From contig NZ_FOOA01000003.1 in the NCBI RefSeq assembly GCF_900113065.1, forward strand, positions 186,001 through 250,000: a stretch of 64,000 nucleotides of DNA, given 5' to 3'. The DNA is from Aureimonas phyllosphaerae. GTDB taxonomy: Bacteria; Pseudomonadota; Alphaproteobacteria; Rhizobiales; Rhizobiaceae. Under the pieces are notes generated by a model, which was not told the origin of the DNA, made no database searches, and saw nothing but the letters and a program-made list of their open reading frames with translations. Position 1 is the stretch's first letter; each line of letters starts with the position of its first letter. Made by a program: the position numbers and the translations under genes. Positions 16,758 through 25,391 of this stretch are shown in pieces.

Positions 16758-18071
16758 TCAGGCCGCTTCGGTCAGGCGCTCGGCTTCGGCGCGCACCTCG
16801 GGCACCGGCTTCAGCTCCGGCCGCACGAAGACACCGGGCGCCGCGTAGTCGCCCGCCACCTCGGCCGCGATCGTGTCGGCGGTGATCGCCGACAGCGTCC
16901 AGCCGAGATGGCCGTGGCCGGTGTTGTAGTAGACCCCCTTCGCCTTGCCGCGGCCGACGCGGGGCATCATGTCCGGCATCATCGGACGCAGGCCCGCCCA
17001 AGGCGCGACCGAGGCGGTCGAGACGCCGGGGAAGCGGTGGCGGCACCAGTCGACGAGCGGCTTGATGCGGTCCATGCGGATGTCGCGGTTCTCGCCCGCG
17101 AACTCCGCCGTGCCCGCGATGCGCAGCCGGTCCGCGCCGAGCCGGCTCGTCACGATCTTCGCCTTGTCGTCCAGCAGCGACACGTAAGGGGCACCCTCGC
17201 GGCTCGCCTCGTCCGTCAGGTTCACCGTGATCGAGTAGCCCTTCACCGGGTAGACGTTCACGCGGTCGCCCAGCTGGCTCGCGAAGCGGCGGCTGGCGAC
17301 ACCGGCGCACACCACCACGGCATCGAAGTCCTCGCGGACCGGCTCGCCTTCGCTGCCGACGGTGCGCGAGAAGACGGCGGCGCCGCCCTCGGTGCGCATC
17401 GAAAGCTGCGTCACATCGGCCTCGTAGCGGATCTTGCCGCCGCGGCGCACCACGGCGTCGGCAAGGCCCCGCGTGTACTTGTGGATGTCGCCGGTGAAAT
17501 CGGATTCGGTGAAGAAGCCGCCATGGAACGTGCCGGCGAGCGCCGGCTCGATCGCGTGGATCTCGGCATCGGTCAGGCTGCGGCGCTCGAGCCCGCCCTT
17601 GGCGTAGAGCTGGCTGACGCGCGAGGCATGCTCGAACTCGGATTTCGACTCGTAGACATGCAGGATGCCGCGCTTCACGAGGTCGAACTCGAACCCTTCG
17701 CGCTCGGCCATCTCGATGAGATGCCGGCGAGCCGCGATCGCGAGCTTCACGGTCGCGACGGTGTTCTCCTCGTAGGAGCGCGCGGCCAGCACGAACTCGG
17801 CCATCCAGGACAGCTTGTGCCAGGTCGGCGCGGGGTGGACGAGAAGCGGCGCGTCCTTCTTGAGCATCCACTTGATGCCCTTGATGAAGGTCGACGGCGA
17901 GTTCCAGACCTCGGCGTTGGAGGCCGACAGCTGGCCGCCGTTGGCGAACGAGGTCTCCATGGCCGAATAGGCGTTCCGGTCGAAGACCGTGACGTCGAGG
18001 CCCTGCGAGAGAAGCTTGTATGCGGTGGTGATGCCGGTGATGCCGGCGCCGATAACGGCCACTGAGGTCAC
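16758..18071 (-). CDS. dadA: D-amino-acid dehydrogenase (FAD oxidoreductase)
   Basis: A 437-residue DAO-fold flavoprotein with the FAD motif VIGAGITGITTAYKL at the N-terminus and the closing segment TGHGHLGWTLS near residue 380, as in DadA enzymes that oxidise D-amino acids to 2-oxo acids at the membrane. The start is a GTG at 18069-18071 with an AAAGGA ribosome site 7 bases upstream. The gene is led by a tandem glycine riboswitch, so its substrate range may include glycine or a glycine-linked amino acid; homologous flavoproteins include glycine oxidases. No alr racemase is next to it. Confidence 0.88.
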   Translation of the reverse strand: MTSVAVIGAGITGITTAYKLLSQGLDVTVFDRNAYSAMETSFANGGQLSASNAEVWNSPSTFIKGIKWMLKKDAPLLVHPAPTWHKLSWMAEFVLAARSYEENTVATVKLAIAARRHLIEMAEREGFEFDLVKRGILHVYESKSEFEHASRVSQLYAKGGLERRSLTDAEIHAIEPALAGTFHGGFFTESDFTGDIHKYTRGLADAVVRRGGKIRYEADVTQLSMRTEGGAAVFSRTVGSEGEPVREDFDAVVVCAGVASRRFASQLGDRVNVYPVKGYSITVNLTDEASREGAPYVSLLDDKAKIVTSRLGADRLRIAGTAEFAGENRDIRMDRIKPLVDWCRHRFPGVSTASVAPWAGLRPMMPDMMPRVGRGKAKGVYYNTGHGHLGWTLSAITADTIAAEVAGDYAAPGVFVRPELKPVPEVRAEAERLTEAA

Positions 18072-18084
18072 GACAGGTCCTTTC

Positions 18085-18100
18085 CCCGCACTATCGCGGG
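18085..18100 (-). promoter_or_regulatory. Hairpin beside the dadA ribosome site (riboswitch expression platform candidate)
   Basis: CCCGC and GCGGG form a 5-bp stem with a six-base loop on the minus strand, directly after the second glycine aptamer and one base before the AAAGGA ribosome site. Its position suits an expression platform controlling translation, but no alternative pairing partner was worked out. Confidence 0.45.
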
Positions 18101-18110
18101 TTGCCTTCGT

Positions 18111-18295
18111 GCCCCTCCGTCACTGGCCTGAGAGTTTCACGGCGGGGAAGCATTCCCTCGTCCGCTTTCTCCTTCGGCGGACGACCCGACGGGTCGTCAC
18201 TCTCCGGATATGGTTTGCGCCGCGCGGTCCTTTTGCCTGAGAGTTTCCGGGGCGGTTGCTCCTTCGGCGCCAGCCTTTCGGCTGGTCTCTCCCGC
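18111..18295 (-). ncRNA. Tandem glycine riboswitch
   Basis: Read on the minus strand, two glycine aptamers follow one another. Aptamer 1 (about 18226-18292) has GGAGAGACC, a GAAA-capped P2 stem, CGCCGAAGGAGCAACC and AACTCTCAGGCAAAAGGAC. Aptamer 2 (about 18114-18205) has GGAGAGTGAC, a GACGACCC stem, CCGCCGAAGGAGAAAG and AAACTCTCAGGCCAGTGAC. These are the consensus blocks of the class, linked by a short AU-containing joint. Tandem glycine riboswitches usually turn on glycine-cleavage genes; here the next gene is dadA. Confidence 0.93.
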
Positions 18296-18311
18296 AAGCG
18301 GCGATAGCTGT

Positions 18312-18340
18312 TACATATGGGAATAGGACGAATGCGGCAA
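18312..18340 (-). promoter_or_regulatory. Sigma-70-like promoter of the glycine riboswitch/dadA
   Basis: On the minus strand TTGCCG (-35) and TATGTA (-10) are separated by 17 bases, which would start transcription about 8 bases before the first aptamer. The fit of position to the RNA start makes this a credible promoter. Confidence 0.55.
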
Positions 18341-18371
18341 GATCAAAGAATCCGCAGCCTCTGCCCAGCTT

Positions 18372-19430
18372 CTAGGCAACCCGTCGTCCCGTATCGGCCG
18401 AGAAGCGGTGGAGAGCCGCCGGATCGAAGCCGATCCGCACGGTTTCGCCGAGATCCTTGCGCACGTGCCCGGCGGTGCGTAGCGCGATGTCGGGACCGCC
18501 GGACGGCAGGGCGCCGTAGAGATAGGTCTCCGCCCCCACCCGCTCGATCGCGCTGAGCGTCACGTCCGCGTACGGGCGACCGTCGCCCGGACCCTCGACG
18601 ATCGCGACATGCTCCGGCCGGATGCCGAGCACGTCGGCGCGGCCCGGTGTAAGCCCGAGCGCCCGATCCATGCCCTCGATCTTCAGCGCCTCGGCGAGCG
18701 GCACGAGGTTCATGGCCGGCGAGCCGATGAAGCTTGCGACGAACAGGGAGGCTGGCCGTTCGTAGACCTCGATCGGCGTGCCGACCTGCTCGACCTGTCC
18801 GCCGTTCAGCACCACCAGCCGATCCGCCAGCGTCATCGCCTCTAGCTGGTCGTGGGTGACGTAGAGGCTCGTGGTCTTCAGCCGCTTCTGCAGGCGGCGG
18901 ATCTCGGCGCGCATGGAGACGCGCAGCTTGGCGTCGAGGTTCGACAGCGGCTCGTCGAAGAGGAAGGCGGCCGGCTCGCGCACGATCGCGCGCCCCATGG
19001 CGACGCGCTGGCGCTGGCCGCCCGACAGCTGGCCCGGCTTGCGGTCGAGATAGGTCTCGATCTCCAGCGCGCGCGCCGCCTCGCTGATGCGCCGCTCGAT
19101 CTCGGAGGCCGGCATCTTTCGGTTCTTCAGCCCGTAGGCGAGGTTCTGGCGCACGCTCATGTGCGGGTAGAGCGCGTAGTTCTGGAAGACCATGGCGATG
19201 TCGCGGTCGGCGGGTTCGAGGTCATTGACCCACCGGTCGCCGATCCGGACCTCGCCGCCCGTGATCGTCTCGAGCCCCGCCACCATGCGCAGGAGCGTGG
19301 ACTTGCCGCAGCCGGACGGACCGACCAGCACCACGAACTCGCCGTCGGCGATATCGAGCGATATGCCCTTCACCGCCTCCTGTCCGTTCGGATAGGTCTT
19401 GCGGACGTCTTGGAGCGTGATCGAGGCCAT
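18372..19430 (-). CDS. ugpC: ABC transporter ATP-binding protein, sn-glycerol-3-phosphate type
   Basis: A 352-residue ATPase of the MalK/UgpC group. Walker A is GPSGCGKST, the Q-loop is [11 protein letters not shown], the signature is [14 protein letters not shown] and Walker B is [11 protein letters not shown], followed by THDQ; a C-terminal TOBE/regulatory domain starts near residue 240. It powers import by the UgpAE pore. Its ATG overlaps the ugpE stop by one base. A longer frame upstream is ugpE shadow. Last gene of ugpBAEC. Confidence 0.94.
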   Translation of the reverse strand: MASITLQDVRKTYPNGQEAVKGISLDIADGEFVVLVGPSGCGKSTLLRMVAGLETITGGEVRIGDRWVNDLEPADRDIAMVFQNYALYPHMSVRQNLAYGLKNRKMPASEIERRISEAARALEIETYLDRKPGQLSGGQRQRVAMGRAIVREPAAFLFDEPLSNLDAKLRVSMRAEIRRLQKRLKTTSLYVTHDQLEAMTLADRLVVLNGGQVEQVGTPIEVYERPASLFVASFIGSPAMNLVPLAEALKIEGMDRALGLTPGRADVLGIRPEHVAIVEGPGDGRPYADVTLSAIERVGAETYLYGALPSGGPDIALRTAGHVRKDLGETVRIGFDPAALHRFSADTGRRVA

Positions 19431-20278
19431 TACTTTTCCGATTCCACGAGACCTTTGACGAACCAGCGCTGCATCAGCACCACCACGAGGACGGGCGGCA
19501 CGATGGCGAGGATCGCTGTCACCATGACGAGGTTCCAGGGCGTGTCGGCGTCGGCGAAGGAGATCATCTTCCTCAGGCCGATGACGATCGTGTTCATGGA
19601 GTTGTCGTTGGTGACAAGGAGCGGCCAGAGATACTGGGTCCAGCCGTAGATGAAGAGGATGACGAAGAGCGCCGCGATGTTGGTCTTCGACAGGGGCAGG
19701 AGGATGTCCCGGAAGAAGCGCATCGGTCCCGCCGCGTCGACCCGCGCGGCCTCCACCAGCTCGCCAGGGATGGTCAGGAAGAACTGGCGGAAGAGAAGCG
19801 TCGCCGTTGCGGAGGCGACCAGCGGCAGGATCAGGCCGGCATAGGTGTCGATCAGGCCGAGATCGACCATCACCTTGTAGGTCGGCAGGATGCGCACCTC
19901 GACGGGCAGCATCAGCGTCATGAAGATCAGCCAGAAGAACGCTATGCGGAAGGGAAAGCGGAAGAACACGATCGCGAAGGCAGACAGGAGCGAGATGACG
20001 ATCTTGCCGAGCGCGATGCCCATCGCCATCACGAACGTGTTGAAGAGGAGCGTCCACACGCCGACACCGCCGATCCGGCCGACGCCGCCGAAGAGCGCCT
20101 GCCCGTAGTTTCCGGCAAACTGGTCGCCGGGCACGAGCGGCAGCGGCGGCCGCAGGATTTCCGGCGTCGAGAGGGTCGAGGCGACGAACGTGTAGTAGAT
20201 CGGGAAGGCGACGATCAGGACGCCAAGGATCAGGACGCAGTGCGCGAGCGCGGTGGCGAAGGGTCGGTTCTCGATCAT
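19430..20278 (-). CDS. ugpE: ABC transporter permease, sn-glycerol-3-phosphate type
   Basis: A 282-residue inner-membrane permease with about six hydrophobic segments and the cytoplasmic EAA loop ([11 protein letters not shown]) that docks to UgpC. The N-terminal helix begins after a short cytoplasmic stretch, and the [16 protein letters not shown] periplasmic region is typical of UgpE. It is four bases downstream of ugpA and overlaps ugpC. Confidence 0.93.
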   Translation of the reverse strand: MIENRPFATALAHCVLILGVLIVAFPIYYTFVASTLSTPEILRPPLPLVPGDQFAGNYGQALFGGVGRIGGVGVWTLLFNTFVMAMGIALGKIVISLLSAFAIVFFRFPFRIAFFWLIFMTLMLPVEVRILPTYKVMVDLGLIDTYAGLILPLVASATATLLFRQFFLTIPGELVEAARVDAAGPMRFFRDILLPLSKTNIAALFVILFIYGWTQYLWPLLVTNDNSMNTIVIGLRKMISFADADTPWNLVMVTAILAIVPPVLVVVLMQRWFVKGLVESEK

Positions 20279-20282
20279 CGCC

Positions 20283-21167
20283 TCACCCGTAATGCACGCG
20301 CCGCTCGACGAAGCGGAACTGGAAGGCCGTCAGCGCCACGACGATCGCCATCAGGATCACCGACTGGGCGGCCGAGCCACCAAGGTTCAGGTTCACAAAG
20401 CCGTCCGTGTAGACCTTATAGACCAGCGTTTCCGTCGCCTTGGCGGGGCCGCCTCCCGTCACCGAGTCGATGATGCCGAACGTGTCGAAGAAGGCGTAGA
20501 CGGTATTGACGACGAGGAGGAAGAAGGTCGTCGGCGCGATCAGCGGGAAGACGATGGTCCAGAAGCGCTTCGGTCCTCGCGCCCCGTCGATCGCCGCCGC
20601 CTCGATCAGGGAGCGCGGGATGGACTGGAGGGCGGCGACGAAGAACAGGAAGTTGTAGGAAATCTGCTTCCAGGCTGCCGCGACGATGACGAGCCCCATC
20701 GCCTGATCGCCCTTCAGCAGCGGATCCCAGCCATAGCCGGCCGCGCGCAGCATGTAGGCGAACGTGCCCATCGTCGGATTGAACATGAAGAGCCAGAGCA
20801 TGCCTGCGATGGCGGGTGCAACCGCGTAGGGCCAAATCAGGAGTGTGCGGTAGAACGCCTTGCCGCGCAGCACCTTTTCTGCCGATGTCGCGAGCAGCAG
20901 CGCGAGGCCCATCGCGAGCATGGCCGTCGACAGGCTGAAGACGATGGTGGTCTTTAGGGCGTGGAGATAGCCGGGATCGCTTAGCACCTGCCGGAAGTTG
21001 GCGAGGCCAACGAACTCGGTCTTCAGACCGAACGCGTCCTCGCGCAGGACGGACTGGTAGAGCGCCTGCGCCCCTGGCCAGTAGAAGAAGACGAGCGTCA
21101 CCAGCACCTGCGGCGCGAGCAGCAAGTACGGCAGAAGCTTGTTGGGAAAGGTGACGCGGGTGTTCAA
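20283..21167 (-). CDS. ugpA: ABC transporter permease, sn-glycerol-3-phosphate type
   Basis: A 294-residue permease with about six membrane helices and the EAA loop [16 protein letters not shown]. The opening [21 protein letters not shown] is the usual first helix of UgpA-type subunits. It forms the pore with UgpE. It is separated from ugpB by about 80 bases that contain a strong hairpin, as commonly seen where a binding-protein gene is made in excess. Confidence 0.94.
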   Translation of the reverse strand: MNTRVTFPNKLLPYLLLAPQVLVTLVFFYWPGAQALYQSVLREDAFGLKTEFVGLANFRQVLSDPGYLHALKTTIVFSLSTAMLAMGLALLLATSAEKVLRGKAFYRTLLIWPYAVAPAIAGMLWLFMFNPTMGTFAYMLRAAGYGWDPLLKGDQAMGLVIVAAAWKQISYNFLFFVAALQSIPRSLIEAAAIDGARGPKRFWTIVFPLIAPTTFFLLVVNTVYAFFDTFGIIDSVTGGGPAKATETLVYKVYTDGFVNLNLGGSAAQSVILMAIVVALTAFQFRFVERRVHYG

Positions 21168-21193
21168 ACGGCCGCCCCGAGCATGACATGGGC

Positions 21194-21219
21194 GCGCCCC
21201 GCCGCGAACGGCGGGGCGC
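21194..21219 (-). terminator. Attenuating hairpin between ugpB and ugpA
   Basis: A perfect 11-bp GC-rich stem with a four-base loop reading TTCG on the minus strand lies between the ugpB stop and the ugpA start. It lacks a U tract, so it more likely stabilises the ugpB message or partly terminates, raising binding-protein level over the membrane subunits. Confidence 0.65.
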
Positions 21220-21249
21220 CTTGAGGGTGAGGATCGCCTGTGCGGCCGC

Positions 21250-22548
21250 TTACTGGCCGGCGGCCTGCGCGATCGCCGCGTTGCCGCGCTCGACGATCTT
21301 GCCGAGCGCCATCTTGGCGTCCTGGCTGCCGTTGAGCATGGCCTCGAACTCCTCGTTCATGATGTCGCGGACCTGCGGCAGGTTCGGCAGGCGCACACCC
21401 TTGGAGTTCTCGGTCGGCGTCTTGCCCATCATCTGCTGGATCGGAATCTCGCGGGCCGGGTTCTTCTCGTAGAAGCCGCTGGCCTTGGTCGCCTCGTAGG
21501 CGGCGAGCGTCACCGGCAGGTAGCCGGAGACCTGGTGCAAGCGCGACTGGATGTCGGTCTGCGACAGGAACTCGAAGAAGGCGGCGACGCCCTTGTATTC
21601 TTCGTCCGACTTGCCGCCGAAGACCCAGAGGCTGGCGCCGCCCGGAATGGTGTTCTGCGGCGCGTTGTTCCCCTTCGGGTCGTAGGGCAGCTGTCCGGTG
21701 CCGTAGTTCATGCCGGACTTCACGACGTCGCCGAGGCCGCCCGACGATTCGGTCAGCATCGCGCACTCGCCCGACAGGAACAGCTGCTTGGCCTCCGACG
21801 TGCGGCCGCCGTAGCGGAACGTGCCGTCCTTGGCGAGGTCAGCGATCGCCTGGAAATGCTCGACGAAGATCGGGGCATCGAGCTCGAGCTTCACGTCGAG
21901 GGCGGCGAGACCGTTCTCGTTGGTGCCGTAGGGCACGTTGTTCCAGGCGGCGAAGTTCTCGGTCTGGATCCAGGTCAGCCAAGTCGAGGTGAAGCCGCAT
22001 GGGGCGGCGCCCGACGCCTTGATCTTCTTCGCGGCGTCGAACACCTCCGGCCAGGTCTTGGGCGGGTTGTCGACGTCGAGGCCCGCCTTCTGGAAGGCGT
22101 CCTTGTTGTAGTACATGATCGGCGAGGACGAGTTGTACGGGAAGCTTAGCATCGTCCCGTCGGGCTTGGAATAGTAGGATACGATGCCCGGCAGGTACTT
22201 CGACTTGTCGAAGCTCTGGCCGAGCACCTCGGCCACCGGCTTGATCGCGCCCTCGGCGCCCATCATGACGCCGGTGCCGGCGTCGAAGATCTGGATGATC
22301 GCGGGAGGCTGCTTGGCGCGGAAGGCGGCGATGCCGGCGTTCAGCGTCTCGGGGTACGTGCCCTTGAAGACCGGCGTGATCTTGTAGTCGGACTGCTTCT
22401 CGTTGAACTCCTTGGCGAGCGTGTCCACGACCTCGTTGTTGGCGCCGGTCATGGCATGCCACCACTGGATCTCGGTCTGCGCCACGGCGGCGGTCGAGGC
22501 GAAAAGGGCGGCCACGAGGGTCGCAGCGGCGGCGGTCGTCTTGGTCAT
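21250..22548 (-). CDS. ugpB: ABC transporter substrate-binding protein, sn-glycerol-3-phosphate type
   Basis: A 432-residue periplasmic binding protein of the extracellular solute-binding family 1. A signal peptide ends AAVAQ near residue 24, and the mature start [11 protein letters not shown] followed by [10 protein letters not shown] matches UgpB. It should capture sn-glycerol-3-phosphate or glycerophosphodiesters for UgpAEC. The ATG at 22548 is chosen because it directly precedes the signal peptide; a start 12 codons earlier is possible. First gene of the operon. Confidence 0.94.
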   Translation of the reverse strand: MTKTTAAAATLVAALFASTAAVAQTEIQWWHAMTGANNEVVDTLAKEFNEKQSDYKITPVFKGTYPETLNAGIAAFRAKQPPAIIQIFDAGTGVMMGAEGAIKPVAEVLGQSFDKSKYLPGIVSYYSKPDGTMLSFPYNSSSPIMYYNKDAFQKAGLDVDNPPKTWPEVFDAAKKIKASGAAPCGFTSTWLTWIQTENFAAWNNVPYGTNENGLAALDVKLELDAPIFVEHFQAIADLAKDGTFRYGGRTSEAKQLFLSGECAMLTESSGGLGDVVKSGMNYGTGQLPYDPKGNNAPQNTIPGGASLWVFGGKSDEEYKGVAAFFEFLSQTDIQSRLHQVSGYLPVTLAAYEATKASGFYEKNPAREIPIQQMMGKTPTENSKGVRLPNLPQVRDIMNEEFEAMLNGSQDAKMALGKIVERGNAAIAQAAGQ

Positions 22549-22707
22549 CGCAATAGGCTCCCAGCGCCGGGCCTTGATGGCCACGGTCCGTCACCGCCCT
22601 CCTAGCGGCGCGAACCAACAGTCGCGTGTCAAACCTACGATGGTTCCATGACAGCGCAAAGCCTTATCACGCCTTCGTTTTCAGCCTTCCACACGCACCT
22701 CGTGCGC

Positions 22708-24228
22708 TCACTCGCCCCGCGGAAAGCGCTGGGAGTCCTCCAGCACGTTGAGGTCCATGTGGTTGCGCATGTAGCGTTCCGACGCCTTCTGAAGCGGCTG
22801 GAAGTCCCATGGATAGTAGGCACCGTTGCGCAGCGCCTCGTAGGTGACGAGGCGGCGCGCCTGGCTCTGGCGCACGTCGCGGTCGAAGGCGCGCAGGTTC
22901 CACAGACGCGTCGCCTCGGCGTCGAAGGCGGCGAGCAGTTCGGCATGGTCCGGGTCTGCGGCGAGGTCGCGCAGTTCGGACGGATCGTCCGCCAGATCGA
23001 AGAGCTGGTCGGGATCGGCAAGGCAACGCGTGAACTTCCACCGCCCGCGCCGGACCGCGACCATCGGCGCGATCGAGCCCTCGGCGGCGTACTCCATCGG
23101 CACCGATCGAGCCCGCTCCCCCCGCCGCGCCGTGTCCATCAGCGAGATGCCGTCGAGCCATTCGGCGCCGTCCGACAGGTCGATCCCGGCGAGCTCCGCC
23201 AAGGTCGGCAGCACGTCGAGGGTCGAGACCGGCTGCATGTAGGGGCCGGGCGGCAGGCCGGGCGCCGAGACCATCAGCGGCACGCGGGCCGAGCCCTCGA
23301 AGAAGTTCATCTTGAACCAGAGGCCGCGCTCGCCGAGCATGTCGCCGTGGTCGGACACGAAGAGGATGATCGTGTCCTCCAGCATGCGCGTGCGCTCGAG
23401 GATGTCGACGAGCTCGCCGACCTTCTCGTCGATGTAGCTGATATTGGCGAAATAGGCCTGCCGCGAACGGGCGATCATCTCGTCCGTGATGCGGTATTCG
23501 TGGTCGTTGCAGGCCATCATCAGGCGCTGCGAATGCGGGTCCTGGTCGGCGAACTCGATCCGCTCGACCGCGGGCAGGAGCGCCGGCGAGTTGCGGTAGA
23601 GATCGAAGAAACGGCGACGCGCGACGTAGGGGTCGTGCGGATGGGTGAAGGAGACCGTGAGGCAGAAGGGCCGGTCGTCGTTGCGTCGCGACAGGTCGTA
23701 GAGCCGGGCGGCCGCGTGGTGGGCGACCTCGTCGTCGTATTCCAGCTGGTTGGTGATCTCGGCGACGCCCGCGTGCGTGACGGAGCCGAGGTTGTGATAC
23801 CACCAGTCGATGCGCTCGCCGGGTTTGCGGTAGTCGGGCGTCCAGCCGAAGTCGGCGGGATAGACGTCGGTCGTCAGCCGCTCCTCGAAGCCGTGGAGCT
23901 GGTCCGGCCCCACGAAGTGCATCTTGCCCGACAGCGTGGTGCGGTAGCCGGCGCGCCGCAGGTAATGCGCGAAGGTCGGAATGTCGGAGGCGAACTCGGC
24001 GGCGTTGTCGTAGACGCGCGTCTTCGAAGGCAGCTGCCCGCTCATGAACGAGGCGCGCGCCGGCGCGCAGAGCGGGCTTGCGGTGTAGGTGTTGACGAAG
24101 CGCGCGGAACGGGCTGCCAGCGCCTTGAGGTTGGGCGCGTGGAGGAAACGCGCCGGCCCATCGGGAAACAGCGTGCCGTTGAGCTGGTCCACCATGACGA
24201 TGAGGAAGTTGGGCCGGCTCTGAAGCAT
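22708..24228 (-). CDS. betC: Choline-sulfatase
   Basis: A 506-residue type I sulfatase releasing choline and sulfate from choline-O-sulfate. The formylglycine motif is SPLCAPARASF (Cys-x-x-x-Arg), the metal-binding start is NFLIVMVDQLNGTLFPDG, and the catalytic GKMHFVGPDQLHGFE and VSDHGDMLGERG segments match rhizobial BetC. The C-terminal region ending in DLNVLEDSQRFPRG is also BetC-like. The ATG at 24228 is preferred to one at 24267, which lies in the loop of an intergenic hairpin. It follows choX, so the pair takes up choline compounds and splits choline sulfate; betA/betB are not in the window. Confidence 0.92.
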   Translation of the reverse strand: MLQSRPNFLIVMVDQLNGTLFPDGPARFLHAPNLKALAARSARFVNTYTASPLCAPARASFMSGQLPSKTRVYDNAAEFASDIPTFAHYLRRAGYRTTLSGKMHFVGPDQLHGFEERLTTDVYPADFGWTPDYRKPGERIDWWYHNLGSVTHAGVAEITNQLEYDDEVAHHAAARLYDLSRRNDDRPFCLTVSFTHPHDPYVARRRFFDLYRNSPALLPAVERIEFADQDPHSQRLMMACNDHEYRITDEMIARSRQAYFANISYIDEKVGELVDILERTRMLEDTIILFVSDHGDMLGERGLWFKMNFFEGSARVPLMVSAPGLPPGPYMQPVSTLDVLPTLAELAGIDLSDGAEWLDGISLMDTARRGERARSVPMEYAAEGSIAPMVAVRRGRWKFTRCLADPDQLFDLADDPSELRDLAADPDHAELLAAFDAEATRLWNLRAFDRDVRQSQARRLVTYEALRNGAYYPWDFQPLQKASERYMRNHMDLNVLEDSQRFPRGE

Positions 24229-24251
24229 GTCGCGCTCGCCAGAAGGATGCA

Positions 24252-24283
24252 GGGGCTGCCGCGGCATTGACCGCGACAGCCCC
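24252..24283 (-). terminator. Intergenic hairpin between choX and betC
   Basis: GGGGCTG-CGCGG and CCGCG-CAGCCCC pair over 12 of 13 positions around a six-base loop, 24 bases after the choX stop. No U tract follows, so partial termination or message protection for the binding-protein gene is the likely role. The loop holds an ATG in the betC frame. Confidence 0.6.
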
Positions 24284-24306
24284 GTTCCGTCAAGCCGGAT
24301 GCGGCG

Positions 24307-25248
24307 TCAGCCCTCGACGCTCGCCTTCACGGCGGCAAGGCCCGGCTGGCCGTCGAGCGTCTCGACGCCCGCGAGCCATCCGTCGAGAACGCCGGGGTTC
24401 GCCTTCAGCCAGTCCTTGGCGGCCTTTGCCGGATCGGTGCCGTCGGCGAGCGCCGCCATGATCTGGTTCTCCTGCTCGACCGTGAAGACCATCTGGCTGA
24501 AAAGCTTGGCCGCGTTCGGGCATTCGGTCTTGTAGCCGGCGCGGGCCAGCGTGAAGACCTCGGCGCCGCCGAAGTTCGGGCCGAAGAACTCGTCGGCGCC
24601 CGACAGGTAGGTGATGCCCATGTTGTTCATCGGGTGCGGCGCCCAGCCGAGGAAGACGACCCAGTTCTTGGACCGTTCGGCGCGCTGCACCTGCGACAGC
24701 ATCCCCTGCTCGCTGGAGTCCACGAGCTTCCAGCCGGCGAGCCCGTAGTTCGGGGCATCGATCATCGACTGGATGTTGATGTTGGCAGGCGCGCCCGACT
24801 CGATGCCGTAGATCTCCTTGCCGAACTTGTCGGCATTGGTCGCAAGATCCTTCACGTCCTTGACGCCCGCCTCGGCGACGTAGTTGGGCACGGCTAGCGT
24901 AAACTTGGCGCCGGTCAGGTTGCGCGTTAGTTCCTCGGCGGTGCCGTCCACCTCGAGCTGCTGGCGAAACTTCGCCTGCGCGGGCATCCAGTTGCCGAGG
25001 AAGACGTCGGTCTGCTTGTTGGCGAGCGCCTGGTAGCCGACCGGAACGCCGAGCGTCTCGACCTTCTGATCGTAGCCGAGGCCCTTCAGGACGACGCCCA
25101 CCAGAGCGTTGGTCGAGGTGATGTCGCTCCAGCCGGGATCGGACATGCGTACGGTCTTGCAGGAGGCGGGATCGGCGGCCTCTGCCACCCCGACGGCGCC
25201 AAGGCCCAGCGAGAGGGCGGCGATGGCGATCGATGCGTTGCGGATCAT
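24307..25248 (-). CDS. choX: Choline ABC transporter substrate-binding protein
   Basis: A 313-residue periplasmic binding protein of the OpuAC/ProX-like family. A signal peptide ends VAEA-ADP (about residue 24). The mature protein opens SCKTVRMSDPGWSDI, as in rhizobial ChoX, and has Trp/Tyr-rich stretches (LGNWMPA, VVFLGWAPHPMN) expected to form the aromatic cage for the trimethylammonium group. It binds choline or acetylcholine. The permease and ATPase partners choW and choV are not beside it. It is followed by betC. Confidence 0.92.
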   Translation of the reverse strand: MIRNASIAIAALSLGLGAVGVAEAADPASCKTVRMSDPGWSDITSTNALVGVVLKGLGYDQKVETLGVPVGYQALANKQTDVFLGNWMPAQAKFRQQLEVDGTAEELTRNLTGAKFTLAVPNYVAEAGVKDVKDLATNADKFGKEIYGIESGAPANINIQSMIDAPNYGLAGWKLVDSSEQGMLSQVQRAERSKNWVVFLGWAPHPMNNMGITYLSGADEFFGPNFGGAEVFTLARAGYKTECPNAAKLFSQMVFTVEQENQIMAALADGTDPAKAAKDWLKANPGVLDGWLAGVETLDGQPGLAAVKASVEG

Positions 25249-25391
25249 GCGCGTCTCCTGTCGTCCGCCCCGGCGGACCGCGATGGGAGCGCCGCTCCCG
25301 GTCCCGCCATCTCAACGGCAGAGACCGAAAAGCACAAGGCCATTCCGTTGCGCCTCCGAGCCTTTGCACGGAACGTCCGGCCTCTCCTCGC

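Noticed and set aside
19431-20057. Apparent N-terminal extension of ugpC
   Set aside because: It is out-of-frame ugpE; normal UgpC length begins at 19430.
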